The notes below the pieces were generated by a model. That model ran no database searches, had not been told where the DNA came from, and saw nothing but the letters and a program-made list of their open reading frames with translations. DNA of 64,000 nt from Candidatus Chlorohelix allophototropha (GTDB lineage Bacteria > Chloroflexota > Chloroflexia > Chloroheliales > Chloroheliaceae). Positions 16,911 to 25,054 of this stretch are shown here, piece after piece; position 1 is the stretch's first letter, and each line of letters begins with the position of its first letter. The translations under genes were made by a program, and so were the position numbers. Location: assembly GCF_030389965.1 (NCBI RefSeq), contig NZ_CP128400.1:1612001-1676000 (forward strand), in the 5' to 3' direction.

Positions 16911-18251
16911 CTAATCTTCAAAAAGTCCGGTTAGCCCTCTTGTCCCGTACTTTATCCGTTTTTTCCCTTCAGCGGTAGCAATACCTCGAACTTCCAAATT
17001 GTTCAATTCCTGCTCTACCTGCGAAGCCAGAATGGATTCCCCCATATTGAGAAGCTTAGTGCCAACTGCTGCCAACTTTTTTTTACCACCTTCAATATCT
17101 CCACTACTCAAATCTTGCCATGCTTTAGCCTGAAGCTTGAAAGTAGTGATTTTTTCCAGAATGCTCTTAACTTCCGGGTTTATCGGGGAACTATGGATGG
17201 GTTCAGCTATGGTTATACCCACTGGAAGTTTTAAATGCACGGTATTTTTTTGTGCTTCAATAGGGGTGTAGCGCAACGAGAAATCCCCAACACGAAAAAC
17301 TCCCGGCGGGCAGGTAGGCAATAGCAATTCTATTAATACTTTGTAGTCGTGCTTGTATCGCATAACCCCTAACTTGAGATTCAATTCGCCTTTATTATTG
17401 CCGGGAATAATTTCCATTTCGCTAATAGTCGGCACTATTCTATGGGCATTTCTAATTTTGATGCCTTGAACAGGCTGAAATATTAGGGTTGCATTATTAG
17501 TAAGAGTAGCCCGGAACTGCGCGATTTTTTGAAGGAATATTTTGATAATCTGGTCTGCGGAGTTAATAAATTCGGATGAACTGGCTGTTTTTGCTGCAAC
17601 TGTTTCGAGCAAATCCTCATTCCAGTCTGTACCGATACCCATTGGGTGTATGCTAATGTTATTACGCGCGGCTTCCATACCAAGGTAAACACATTGTTCG
17701 GAATCGCCGTAGGTTTGACCATCGGTAAAAAGCATTAGGTGGTTTAATTCGGTGAAATTTGTGGCGCGTTTCATTTCCATGATGCCTTGATTCAGACCTT
17801 GCGCCAGTTCAGTCCCACCTTTTGCCTCAATTGAGTCGATCAGCATTTTGATGTTTTCGCGACTATCGACTCGTTGGCAACCCACCACTACCGTTGCCCG
17901 GTCATTGAAGCTGATCAGGCTGAAAAAATCTTCGTTGGCAAGTTGGTCAACCACCTGTTTAGCGGCTGATTTCAGCGCAAATAGCTTTTCCCCACGCATC
18001 GAACTGCTCTGGTCAACTACTAGACAAATGTTGAGAGGAACATTTCCGCTATTTGATAAATGCTCATGGGTGCTGAGTGTGAAAAGCAGATAAATAACTT
18101 TCTCTACTTTAGAAGCAGGAAAAGCTTGCTGCGAGGGCATATAATCCAGCGTTACAGGTTCATATCCTGGGTAAGCCGATATTAGACGCTCGTTGTTACC
18201 GCCTTTTAATTTATCATTATTATCGAGCGGAACTATATTACGTTCGCTCAT
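16911..18251 (-). CDS. VWA-domain protein
   Basis: The 446-residue protein carries a von Willebrand A domain (about residues 70-250) with a complete MIDAS metal site: DQSSSMRG, a Thr in GGTELAQG, and LFTDGQTYGD. A beta-rich middle and an alpha-helical C-terminus (about 375-435) follow. No signal peptide or membrane helix is seen, so it is probably cytoplasmic. It sits between the PP2C phosphatase gene (18 nt upstream) and the FHA gene and probably acts as a protein-interaction scaffold in the phospho-signalling module; that role is inferred. Confidence 0.85.
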   Translation of the reverse strand: MSERNIVPLDNNDKLKGGNNERLISAYPGYEPVTLDYMPSQQAFPASKVEKVIYLLFTLSTHEHLSNSGNVPLNICLVVDQSSSMRGEKLFALKSAAKQVVDQLANEDFFSLISFNDRATVVVGCQRVDSRENIKMLIDSIEAKGGTELAQGLNQGIMEMKRATNFTELNHLMLFTDGQTYGDSEQCVYLGMEAARNNISIHPMGIGTDWNEDLLETVAAKTASSSEFINSADQIIKIFLQKIAQFRATLTNNATLIFQPVQGIKIRNAHRIVPTISEMEIIPGNNKGELNLKLGVMRYKHDYKVLIELLLPTCPPGVFRVGDFSLRYTPIEAQKNTVHLKLPVGITIAEPIHSSPINPEVKSILEKITTFKLQAKAWQDLSSGDIEGGKKKLAAVGTKLLNMGESILASQVEQELNNLEVRGIATAEGKKRIKYGTRGLTGLFED

Positions 18252-18269
18252 AGCACAAGCCTCATCGGG

Positions 18270-19328
18270 TTATAGTTTGATAACAATAACACTAACGTTA
18301 TCCTCACCACCCGCAGAATTAGCAGAATTAATAAGTTCTTGGCATATGGTAGCCGGCTCATCATATTTGTTGATGATATATGAAATTGACATATCAGGTA
18401 GCATATCCCATAAACCGTCAGAACACAATACCAAATGAGTATATTCAGAAATTCGAAAGAAATCGGTATCGGCTGACATTTCTAACCGTTGTCCTAGTGA
18501 ACGGTACAACACGCTGCGTTGTGGGCTATCCAAGGCTTCCTGAGCGGTAAGTGCCCCTGCTTCAACCAGTCGCGCTACCAAAGAATGATCTTTGGTTATT
18601 TGCTGCAATTGCCGGGTTTCTTTGTTCACGCCATACAATCGGCTATCCCCAATATGCCCTACATATGCCATTGAACCTAGAATTATAATACAGGTCAAGG
18701 TTGTTCCCATATTATGGCGAGCTTCCTGTCCCTGCTCAATTATTAACTGATTGGTATTTTCTATCAGGCGTACAAGTATTTCGCCCGGAGTTTCACCGGT
18801 TGAACCCGGCTTTAAGCCAGATAAAGCTCTCAAGTAAAACTCATTAACTACGTTTTTCGAAGTGGTTCGAATCGCAATATTACTGGCAACCTCCCCGTTT
18901 TCATGTCCACCCATTCCATCCGCAACCGCAAAAAAGCCGAATAATTGCTCTGGTACATTTTCGCTTCGCGGAATAGTGCCCATAAAAACAGTCAAACTAT
19001 CCTCGTTATTGTCCCGAATCATGCCGACATGAGAAGCAAAGGCTGCCTCAATTTGTTGGCATTTGACTTTTTGAGGAATCAGCGAACTCGTGCCGTTAAC
19101 CGTTACATCAATAGGTTTCACCTCAAGTTGAGAAAAATCCATTGATGAAAGCGGTTGTGTAGCCATATCAGGATCAGGTCTTGTAAGCTCTTCGGTTGGC
19201 GCTACTACGGGTAGATTTTCTGTAACTACCGGAGCCTTTTCTTTGCGAGTTTTACTGCGACTACTTTTGCTTTTCTTTTTTTCGCCAGAACCGGGTATGT
19301 CTTTATTAAACAAGCTCATTTCTCCCAT
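18270..19328 (-). CDS. PP2C-family serine/threonine protein phosphatase
   Basis: This is a metal-dependent phosphatase that would reverse phosphorylation by the kinase encoded directly upstream. After a basic, low-complexity N-terminal tail of about 110 residues (lysine/serine-rich KKKSKSSRSKTRKEK), the PP2C domain shows MIRDNNEDS, AVADGMGGHENGE, GHIGDSRLYG, LVLCSDGLWD and GGEDNVSVIVI. All the metal-binding Asp are present. The ATG is 2 nt after the kinase stop; an internal ATG at 19319 is possible. The long basic tail is unusual and might contact nucleic acid or be itself phosphorylated. Confidence 0.93.
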   Translation of the reverse strand: MGEMSLFNKDIPGSGEKKKSKSSRSKTRKEKAPVVTENLPVVAPTEELTRPDPDMATQPLSSMDFSQLEVKPIDVTVNGTSSLIPQKVKCQQIEAAFASHVGMIRDNNEDSLTVFMGTIPRSENVPEQLFGFFAVADGMGGHENGEVASNIAIRTTSKNVVNEFYLRALSGLKPGSTGETPGEILVRLIENTNQLIIEQGQEARHNMGTTLTCIIILGSMAYVGHIGDSRLYGVNKETRQLQQITKDHSLVARLVEAGALTAQEALDSPQRSVLYRSLGQRLEMSADTDFFRISEYTHLVLCSDGLWDMLPDMSISYIINKYDEPATICQELINSANSAGGEDNVSVIVIKL

Positions 19329-19330
19329 GA

Positions 19331-21460
19331 CTATATTGCGATGGCATACAATCGGTTATCGAGGGAACCGATGTAAAGAGTATCATTAGCAATGGCAGGT
19401 GAGCATACGATCGCGTTACCGGTTGGATAGAACCATTTGGCATCACCTTTATCCGCATCCAGCGCATAAATATTGCCGTCTGCAGCCCCGAAGAAAACAA
19501 GCCCATTTGCTACTCGCGGTGAACTTACTATTTGACTTTCGGTGTTAAAAGCCCATAGTTTAGCACCACGTTTAGCATCATAACAGTACAACATACCATC
19601 CCCTGATCCAAAATAAACTTTCCCATTGTGGAAACTAGGAGATGAGCGGATTGGTTTACCCGTTTTAGCTTTCCACACCAGAAAACCGTTTTGGGTATCG
19701 ATGCAATAAAAATTGGAGTCCTCCGAACCGATATATACATACCCGTCTGCAACTGCTGGCGTACTCACAATACTGTTCAAAGTATCAAACTTCCAGTTGA
19801 TGTTGCCTCGTGAAATTTCCAGCGAGTAAAGCTTACGGTCTTCACTACCGATGTAGATGCAACCATTGGCTATAGTAGGCGAACTGCGCACCCTGCCTAA
19901 GGTACGCTGTTTCCACAGCGCTTTGCCGCCCCGAATATCAACCCCATAAACATGGTTATCATCTGAGCCAAAGAACACATAGGATTGGTAGAGTCGCGGT
20001 GAACTGCGAATAGGACCTTGTGCTTGGAAATCCCACATTTGCTGCCCTTTTTGGATTTCGAGCGCATATAGCTTGTGATCCTCACTGCCTACAATTAGCA
20101 GTTGAGTCCCACCGGGAATTTCTGCTATACAAGGGCTACTGCTGATTCCGGCACTGGTGGGGGTTTTCCATAAGAATGAGCCATTTTTTGCATCAAGGGC
20201 GTATATATTGGTGTCATAGCTGCCAATAAAAATCGAGTTGCCGTAAACTAGCGGCGTTGCGCGGATTTCCTCTTCTACCTTGAAATCCCATAACAATTTG
20301 GCTTGAGGCAAATACTCTGGCACAGAAAGAATCCCATCCTTAGCAGATGCTTGTCCGGGACGAGCTACAGGAACCATTTTTGTGCCATCTGTTCCGGTAT
20401 GGGGGCGTATTGTCGGATTAGTGCCCGGTGTTGGCGTAGCGTTGAGTTTGGCTTCGGCTACCTTTGACATATCTAGGTTAAGGGCGTGCGTTCCATGACT
20501 GGTAGCTTCTACAAGTCCGCTTAACTTGTACTGAAACCTTACGAGCGCTGCTTTCATTTCCTCAACGTTTTTCCAACGATCCTCAATAGAAAACTCCAAC
20601 GCTTTCATTACAATCGCTTCCATCTCAGGCGAGATTTTAGGATTAAGCGTTTTTGGCATGCGCTCATGGAAGGTAAAGGGAATTTCCAAGCGAGGGTCGC
20701 TATTGGTAAGAAGGTGGTGCATGGTAGCGCCAAGGGCATAAATATCCCCGGCAGGTTGACCTATACCCTTGTATTGTTCCGGGGGCGAATAGCCCTCTGT
20801 GCCGATCATAGTCCCTTTTTTGTCGTCTAAAAAGACTTTAGCAATACCAAAGTCAATTAGCATCAAACGTCCATCATTATTGAGCATCACGTTTGAAGGT
20901 TTCATATCGCGGAAAATGATAGGACCGGGCTTTTGATTATGTAAATAACTGAGCACTTCACAAAGCTTTATAGCCCATTCCAACACATCGCGTTCATCTA
21001 GCGGAGAATTTGCAGCTTCAAGGAGGGACTCAAGATTTTTCCCATCTACATATTCCAGCACCAAGAAGAAGCGGTCATTGTCTCCGAAGAAATCATAAAT
21101 TTTGGGAATCGAAGCGTGATTGAGCTTGGCAAGAATATTTGCTTCCATCTCAAAGCGTTGCATTTTATCACGCCGCGCCGCCGGGTCGGTGGACATATCA
21201 AACATTTCTTTGACGGCGCATACCCTTACGGTTTGAGTAAATCGCATATCACGGGCGCGGTAAACGGTACTCATACCGCCGTAACCTACTACTTGCTCAA
21301 TTTCGTAGCGACCCTGTAAAACATGCCCACGCGACATGGTACTAGTTGTACCTAGACTATTGCGCAACGAATCCAACTGAGATGTTTGGTCGTCTCGCGG
21401 TTTAACATCTTTGCCGAGTTGTCCCGTTCCTATTTTCTTTAGTAATTTATTAGGTTGCAC
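19331..21460 (-). CDS. Serine/threonine protein kinase fused to PQQ-type beta-propeller repeats
   Basis: The 709-residue protein is a Hanks-type kinase (about residues 45-315) joined by a Thr/Pro-rich linker to about eight PQQ-like repeats (about 375-709). Repeat motifs such as IYALDAKNGSFLWK, VYGVDIRGGKALWK and IYALDADKGDAKW recur. Kinase motifs seen: GYGGMSTVY (P-loop), AVKEMF, IIFRDMKPSNVML with catalytic Asp185, LIDFGIAK and GTEGYSPPEQY. The HRD motif reads FRD, but Lys and Asp are intact, so activity is expected. There is no membrane helix between kinase and propeller, unlike PASTA-type kinases. It is the first gene of the operon and has its own promoter. Confidence 0.93.
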   Translation of the reverse strand: MQPNKLLKKIGTGQLGKDVKPRDDQTSQLDSLRNSLGTTSTMSRGHVLQGRYEIEQVVGYGGMSTVYRARDMRFTQTVRVCAVKEMFDMSTDPAARRDKMQRFEMEANILAKLNHASIPKIYDFFGDNDRFFLVLEYVDGKNLESLLEAANSPLDERDVLEWAIKLCEVLSYLHNQKPGPIIFRDMKPSNVMLNNDGRLMLIDFGIAKVFLDDKKGTMIGTEGYSPPEQYKGIGQPAGDIYALGATMHHLLTNSDPRLEIPFTFHERMPKTLNPKISPEMEAIVMKALEFSIEDRWKNVEEMKAALVRFQYKLSGLVEATSHGTHALNLDMSKVAEAKLNATPTPGTNPTIRPHTGTDGTKMVPVARPGQASAKDGILSVPEYLPQAKLLWDFKVEEEIRATPLVYGNSIFIGSYDTNIYALDAKNGSFLWKTPTSAGISSSPCIAEIPGGTQLLIVGSEDHKLYALEIQKGQQMWDFQAQGPIRSSPRLYQSYVFFGSDDNHVYGVDIRGGKALWKQRTLGRVRSSPTIANGCIYIGSEDRKLYSLEISRGNINWKFDTLNSIVSTPAVADGYVYIGSEDSNFYCIDTQNGFLVWKAKTGKPIRSSPSFHNGKVYFGSGDGMLYCYDAKRGAKLWAFNTESQIVSSPRVANGLVFFGAADGNIYALDADKGDAKWFYPTGNAIVCSPAIANDTLYIGSLDNRLYAIAI

Positions 21461-21617
21461 TTGTGCTGCTCTCTCTGGTTAGCAACGATGATGGGGTATC
21501 CAAATAGCTTGAAGTGAGTAACATACCCTCAGCCCATATTCACGACCTAATTGAAGATATTTTATGTAACTTATATTTAGTCAGAATACTGATTATTCTT
21601 AGTATTAGCTATTCTTG

Positions 21618-21646
21618 ATTATAAAAGAGATATTAATTCATTGCAA
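21618..21646 (-). promoter_or_regulatory. Promoter of the kinase-phosphatase operon
   Basis: On the minus strand TTGCAA, a 17-nt spacer and a perfect TATAAT precede the kinase gene by about 150 nt. The boxes and spacing are the same as in the nusA promoter. Confidence 0.65.
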
Positions 21647-21693
21647 TACGTAGCCGGAAGAGCGCGCTTATAAGAAATTTTTGTCAGGTTTTT

Positions 21694-22776
21694 TTAGAGT
21701 TTCCAGATGGTATTATGTACGCTGGTTTCGATCCCGCAGTAAGTACAACGTTCTCGCTCTAAACCGCTAGAGACAGCTTCTGTCTCAGTACGTGAAATTA
21801 ATAATCTATGACATTTATAGCAAAATGTATTACCTCCGGCAGTATTATCGCTATTTATTGTCACTCCTGCACTAGCCAACTGGATTTTTTGTTGCTCCAC
21901 ATTATGAAGATATACGTACTTCAAATCGTTTTCTTCTGCCAGTGATTTAATATACCATAAGATGGTGGGATCTCCATCGCCTGCCAATGACAAATGCCAG
22001 GGAGTGGTTTCGCCTAATACCTGCTTAATCCATGCTGCAATAGTTTTCATTTCGGTAGTAGAATCGTTTATTCCGGGAACAATTCTGGTATTTATTTCCA
22101 CATGAACTTTGAATTTACGTTGCGCTTGGCTGGCATTTTCCAGAATCTGCTGGAATTGGGTTTGTCCACTGAATACCCGGAAAGTTTCTTCGTTGAACGA
22201 ATTTATCTCTAACAAAATACCATCAAGATAATCACCGATATTATTCAATACTTCTGAGGTGAAATAGCCGTTCGAAACAATAGCAGTGAACATGCCGTTA
22301 GCTTTAACCAGTCGCATTGCATCGTAAAGAAATTCATACCACATGCTTGGTTCGTTATAAGCAAATACCACGCCGCGACAGCGTTGCTCAATACTGAACT
22401 TTATGATCTTTTCTACGGGTAATACCCTGATATTGCCTGAAGGAAAATCATCATTATGATCCACTCCACCCACTCTGGGGTAGTTCAGCCCATAACCGCC
22501 AATCGAGAACACTTTTGTACCGGGGAAAAAATGGTAGAAATACTTACGTTCTATCGGTTCAAGGTCGGCGTGGCTGATTATGCCATAGTTCAGGGTGACG
22601 AGTTTTCCGGCACGGTTGGTACGTACTTTGCATACGCCGCTTTGACCTTCTGACAGTTCGCAGCTTATTTCACAAACTTTGCAGCGTATAGCCTCAGAGG
22701 AAGTTGCCTCAAATAAAGGCACAGGCTTGATAGCGGTATCTGGTATATTTCCGCCAATCTGATTATTCTCGGTCAC
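21694..22776 (-). CDS. Radical-SAM-like protein of the AmmeMemoRadiSam type, lacking the cluster cysteines
   Basis: The 360-residue protein follows the AmmeMemoRadiSam radical SAM enzyme layout. It has an N-terminal Cys motif (CKVCEISC ... GQSGVCKV), TLNYGIISHADLEPIE, FPGTKVFSIGG, VVFAYNEPSMWYE, VSNGYFTSE, INTRIVPGINDS and a C-terminal zinc ribbon (FCYKCHRLL ... CTYCG). Where the family has SIGTxGCNxxCxFCQN, this protein reads SIGGYGLNYPRVGGVDHND. All three cysteines of the CxxxCxxC [4Fe-4S] motif are replaced while the frame stays open. It should therefore not do standard radical SAM chemistry. It may be a pseudoenzyme or bind something else. AMMECR1- and MEMO-type partner genes are not adjacent. 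Confidence 0.82.
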   Translation of the reverse strand: MTENNQIGGNIPDTAIKPVPLFEATSSEAIRCKVCEISCELSEGQSGVCKVRTNRAGKLVTLNYGIISHADLEPIERKYFYHFFPGTKVFSIGGYGLNYPRVGGVDHNDDFPSGNIRVLPVEKIIKFSIEQRCRGVVFAYNEPSMWYEFLYDAMRLVKANGMFTAIVSNGYFTSEVLNNIGDYLDGILLEINSFNEETFRVFSGQTQFQQILENASQAQRKFKVHVEINTRIVPGINDSTTEMKTIAAWIKQVLGETTPWHLSLAGDGDPTILWYIKSLAEENDLKYVYLHNVEQQKIQLASAGVTINSDNTAGGNTFCYKCHRLLISRTETEAVSSGLERERCTYCGIETSVHNTIWKL

Positions 22777-22842
22777 AAGCGCCTGCTTTTAAGCTGAATA
22801 CCAACAATTGTTACGATTAGCTTCACAATTTTATTAAATTTT

Positions 22843-22872
22843 AGTATAGCACAAATACTCCTTATTTGTCAG
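22843..22872 (-). promoter_or_regulatory. Promoter for the radical-SAM-like gene
   Basis: On the minus strand CTGACA, an 18-nt spacer and TATACT preceded by TGC (extended -10) lie about 67 nt before the ATG. Confidence 0.5.
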
Positions 22873-22937
22873 TACAAACCTTATAGGGCTAAATCAAATA
22901 ATCCCCAAAAGTAAGGCTAACTGCTATTGGCTTATTA

Positions 22938-22946
22938 TGCTATAAT
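22938..22946 (+). promoter_or_regulatory. Extended -10 promoter for lepB
   Basis: TGCTATAAT is a perfect extended -10, 46 nt before the GTG start of lepB. No strong -35 is seen. Confidence 0.55.
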
Positions 22947-22992
22947 TTAAAGGTCATTAAAAAGCATGGATTTTTAAGGAGCTTTTATCGCG

Positions 22993-23820
22993 GTGTCCGA
23001 AGAAAATAATTACAAACCTCAGCCAACTTTGCCTCAGGCTATGGAATCTCCAATCGTGCCGCAACCCACCTCTGAAGTGGTTGTTGAGCAATATGGTTAC
23101 CGGAACTCTGCCGCCGATGCTTCCGCTGAACCGATGGAGGGTCAGATAGTTTCTGAGGAGAGTCAAAGCTTAGACGACTTGCCCACTACTTCTCCAGTTC
23201 CAGCGAAGGCGGTATCCCCCAAACCGCATAAATCTTTTTGGAGAGAGGTGCTGGAAACTGTTATTCTTACCATACTGATTTTTTTCCTTGCTCAATCGCT
23301 CATCCAGCCTTTTCGGATTCAGGGCAGCAGTATGGAGCCGAATTTTCACACCGACCAGTTATTGATGGTTAATAAAGCAGCCTATTTTCATTTTGATGTT
23401 AACCCTTGGTTGCGTTTAATACCGGGTGTTAAGGCGGAAGGCTCAAGTGTTTGGTGGGTCTTTGGCGGACCAAAGCGTGGAGATGTGGTGGTTTTTGAAT
23501 ATCCACGTGACCCAAGCCAGGACTATATAAAACGAGTCATAGGTTTTCCGGGTGAAAAAGTGGAAGTACGCTCCGGTGTGGTCTATGTCAATGACCAACC
23601 TTTAACCGAGCCTTACATAAAGGAAGCCTCGCTTTCTCCCTACGGACCGATGGTTGTACCTGAGGGGACTCTATTTGTACTTGGTGATAATCGAAACGGC
23701 AGTAGTGACTCGCGTGCATGGGGTTTTCTGCCAATTGACCGGATAATCGGAAAAGCTATGATTGCCTACTGGCCTCTCGGTAAAGGTTGGGGCATAGTAA
23801 ACGAGGCTAGTTACAACTAA
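22993..23820 (+). CDS. lepB: Signal peptidase I
   Basis: LepB cleaves signal peptides of exported proteins at the outer face of the membrane. The 275-residue protein has a single membrane segment (about residues 86-105) and then the catalytic Ser113 in IQGSSMEPN. The catalytic Lys180 follows in DYIKRVIGFPGE, with the C-terminal box GDNRNGSSDSRAWG. The cytoplasmic N-terminal extension of about 80 residues is rich in Pro, Glu and Ser and is long for a single-pass LepB. GTG has AAGGAG about 10 nt upstream. The DUF151 gene follows on the same strand. Confidence 0.95.
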   Translation: MSEENNYKPQPTLPQAMESPIVPQPTSEVVVEQYGYRNSAADASAEPMEGQIVSEESQSLDDLPTTSPVPAKAVSPKPHKSFWREVLETVILTILIFFLAQSLIQPFRIQGSSMEPNFHTDQLLMVNKAAYFHFDVNPWLRLIPGVKAEGSSVWWVFGGPKRGDVVVFEYPRDPSQDYIKRVIGFPGEKVEVRSGVVYVNDQPLTEPYIKEASLSPYGPMVVPEGTLFVLGDNRNGSSDSRAWGFLPIDRIIGKAMIAYWPLGKGWGIVNEASYN

Positions 23821-23925
23821 TATTACTCTGAGATACTTTTCCACAGCATTTAAAACATGCTATACTACGGGATAAGAAAGCCTCGCTCAGGGTTTTCGGT
23901 TCTAGCTTTTTCAGGGAGAGCCATC

Positions 23926-24456
23926 ATGATTGAAGCAAAAATTCTTAGCATAAGGATGAGTCTTGTGACTCAGCATAGAGTTGTCATCCTCAAGGAAGTT
24001 AACGCCGAGCGTTACCTGCCAATTTGGATTGGCGCTTATGAAGCGGATGCAATTGCGGTTGAGTTACAGGATGTATCTGTATCACGTCCTTTAACCCACG
24101 ATTTGCTACGTTCTGTTATTGGTGAGCTTGGCGCAAAAGTTACCAGTATCTTGATTAATGATTTGCATGATGATACTTTCTATGCACGTATCATTATGGA
24201 TGTTGGTGGGCGGCATGTCGAAGTCGATTCACGCCCCAGCGATGCGCTGGCTCTGGCGGTGCGGGTTGGCTCTCAAATTTATGTAGATGAAGCGGTAATG
24301 GATAAAGCCGGCGTATTGCTGGATGGACAGGGTAAAGAACAGACCAAAGTTGAAAATCCTAAAGCTGATAAGGTTGACGATGAGAAACTGGCGGTCTTTC
24401 GCGACTTCATAAACAGCCTTGACCTTGATGATTTAGGCAAGGGCAAGGACGACTAG
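23926..24456 (+). CDS. Bifunctional nuclease-family (DUF151) protein
   Basis: The 176-residue protein matches the DUF151 family: ILSIRMSLVTQHRVVILKE, LPIWIGAYEADAIAVEL and HVEVDSRPSDALALAVR are its hallmark segments. Family members have been described as RNase/DNase-like in plants, but the bacterial role is poorly defined. The ATG at 23926 has AGGGAGAG about 6 nt upstream; a longer in-frame start at 23857 has none. The C-terminus (from about residue 125) is a charged, less conserved tail. A strong terminator follows. Confidence 0.88.
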   Translation: MIEAKILSIRMSLVTQHRVVILKEVNAERYLPIWIGAYEADAIAVELQDVSVSRPLTHDLLRSVIGELGAKVTSILINDLHDDTFYARIIMDVGGRHVEVDSRPSDALALAVRVGSQIYVDEAVMDKAGVLLDGQGKEQTKVENPKADKVDDEKLAVFRDFINSLDLDDLGKGKDD

Positions 24457-24491
24457 TCCTGTTAATTGAATCCTGAAATTCTATTTTTTTC

Positions 24492-24521
24492 GGGGTGAAC
24501 TCTGTTTCACCCTCTTTTTTT
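24492..24521 (+). terminator. Rho-independent terminator after the DUF151 gene
   Basis: GGGTGAA pairs with TTCACCC across a 6-nt loop and is followed by CT and eight T. It closes the lepB-DUF151 transcript and isolates it from the next gene. Confidence 0.85.
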
Positions 24522-24550
24522 GGAATTTTTCTCAACGAGGAGATATTTAT

Positions 24551-25051
24551 ATGACCACTACACAGCCTGATTTGAGCGATCGAAAGACTCGTTTGAAGTA
24601 TAAGATGGAGGAAGCCCGCCGCGATTTGGTGGATACCATCAAGAATCTGACTGATGAGCAACTTAAGCTGCCTACCGCCAATCCCGGTTGGACAATTTAC
24701 GATATGCTATGCCATATTACCGGGGCAGAAGGCGGAATGGAAATAATCGCACAGCGTATATTGTCTGGCGAACAAACTATGGTAGAAGGCTTTGATATAA
24801 ATCGTTTTAATGCCGGACAGGTGAAAAAGCGGCAGGGAAAGCTAGTTGCCGATATGATTGAAGAACTAAACCAGAGCCGTGCCCGTATGATGGCGGTGCT
24901 GGATAGCGCTACTGATGAGCAGTTGAGCTTGCGCGGACAACACCCTGCTGCCGGTGAGATTGACCTCTACGGGTTGTATGTGGTGATTTACAGGCACGAA
25001 CGCGACCATACCGAGAATATTAAGGAGGCATTGGCTGCTGCCGGAAAATAA
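24551..25051 (+). CDS. DinB-like four-helix-bundle protein
   Basis: The 166-residue helical protein fits the DinB/YfiT-like metal-binding superfamily. It has the early segment NPGWTIYDMLCHITGAEGG and the C-terminal IYRHERDHTENI, whose His residues are the expected metal ligands. Members are often thiol-dependent transferases or are uncharacterised. A ribosome site (AACGAGGAG) precedes the ATG. The queA start follows after only 3 nt, so the genes are probably cotranscribed. Confidence 0.82.
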   Translation: MTTTQPDLSDRKTRLKYKMEEARRDLVDTIKNLTDEQLKLPTANPGWTIYDMLCHITGAEGGMEIIAQRILSGEQTMVEGFDINRFNAGQVKKRQGKLVADMIEELNQSRARMMAVLDSATDEQLSLRGQHPAAGEIDLYGLYVVIYRHERDHTENIKEALAAAGK

Positions 25052-25054
25052 TGG

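Noticed and set aside
16303-16914. Plus-strand 203-residue open frame
   Set aside because: Antisense to the zinc-ribbon/FHA gene, whose motifs are clear.
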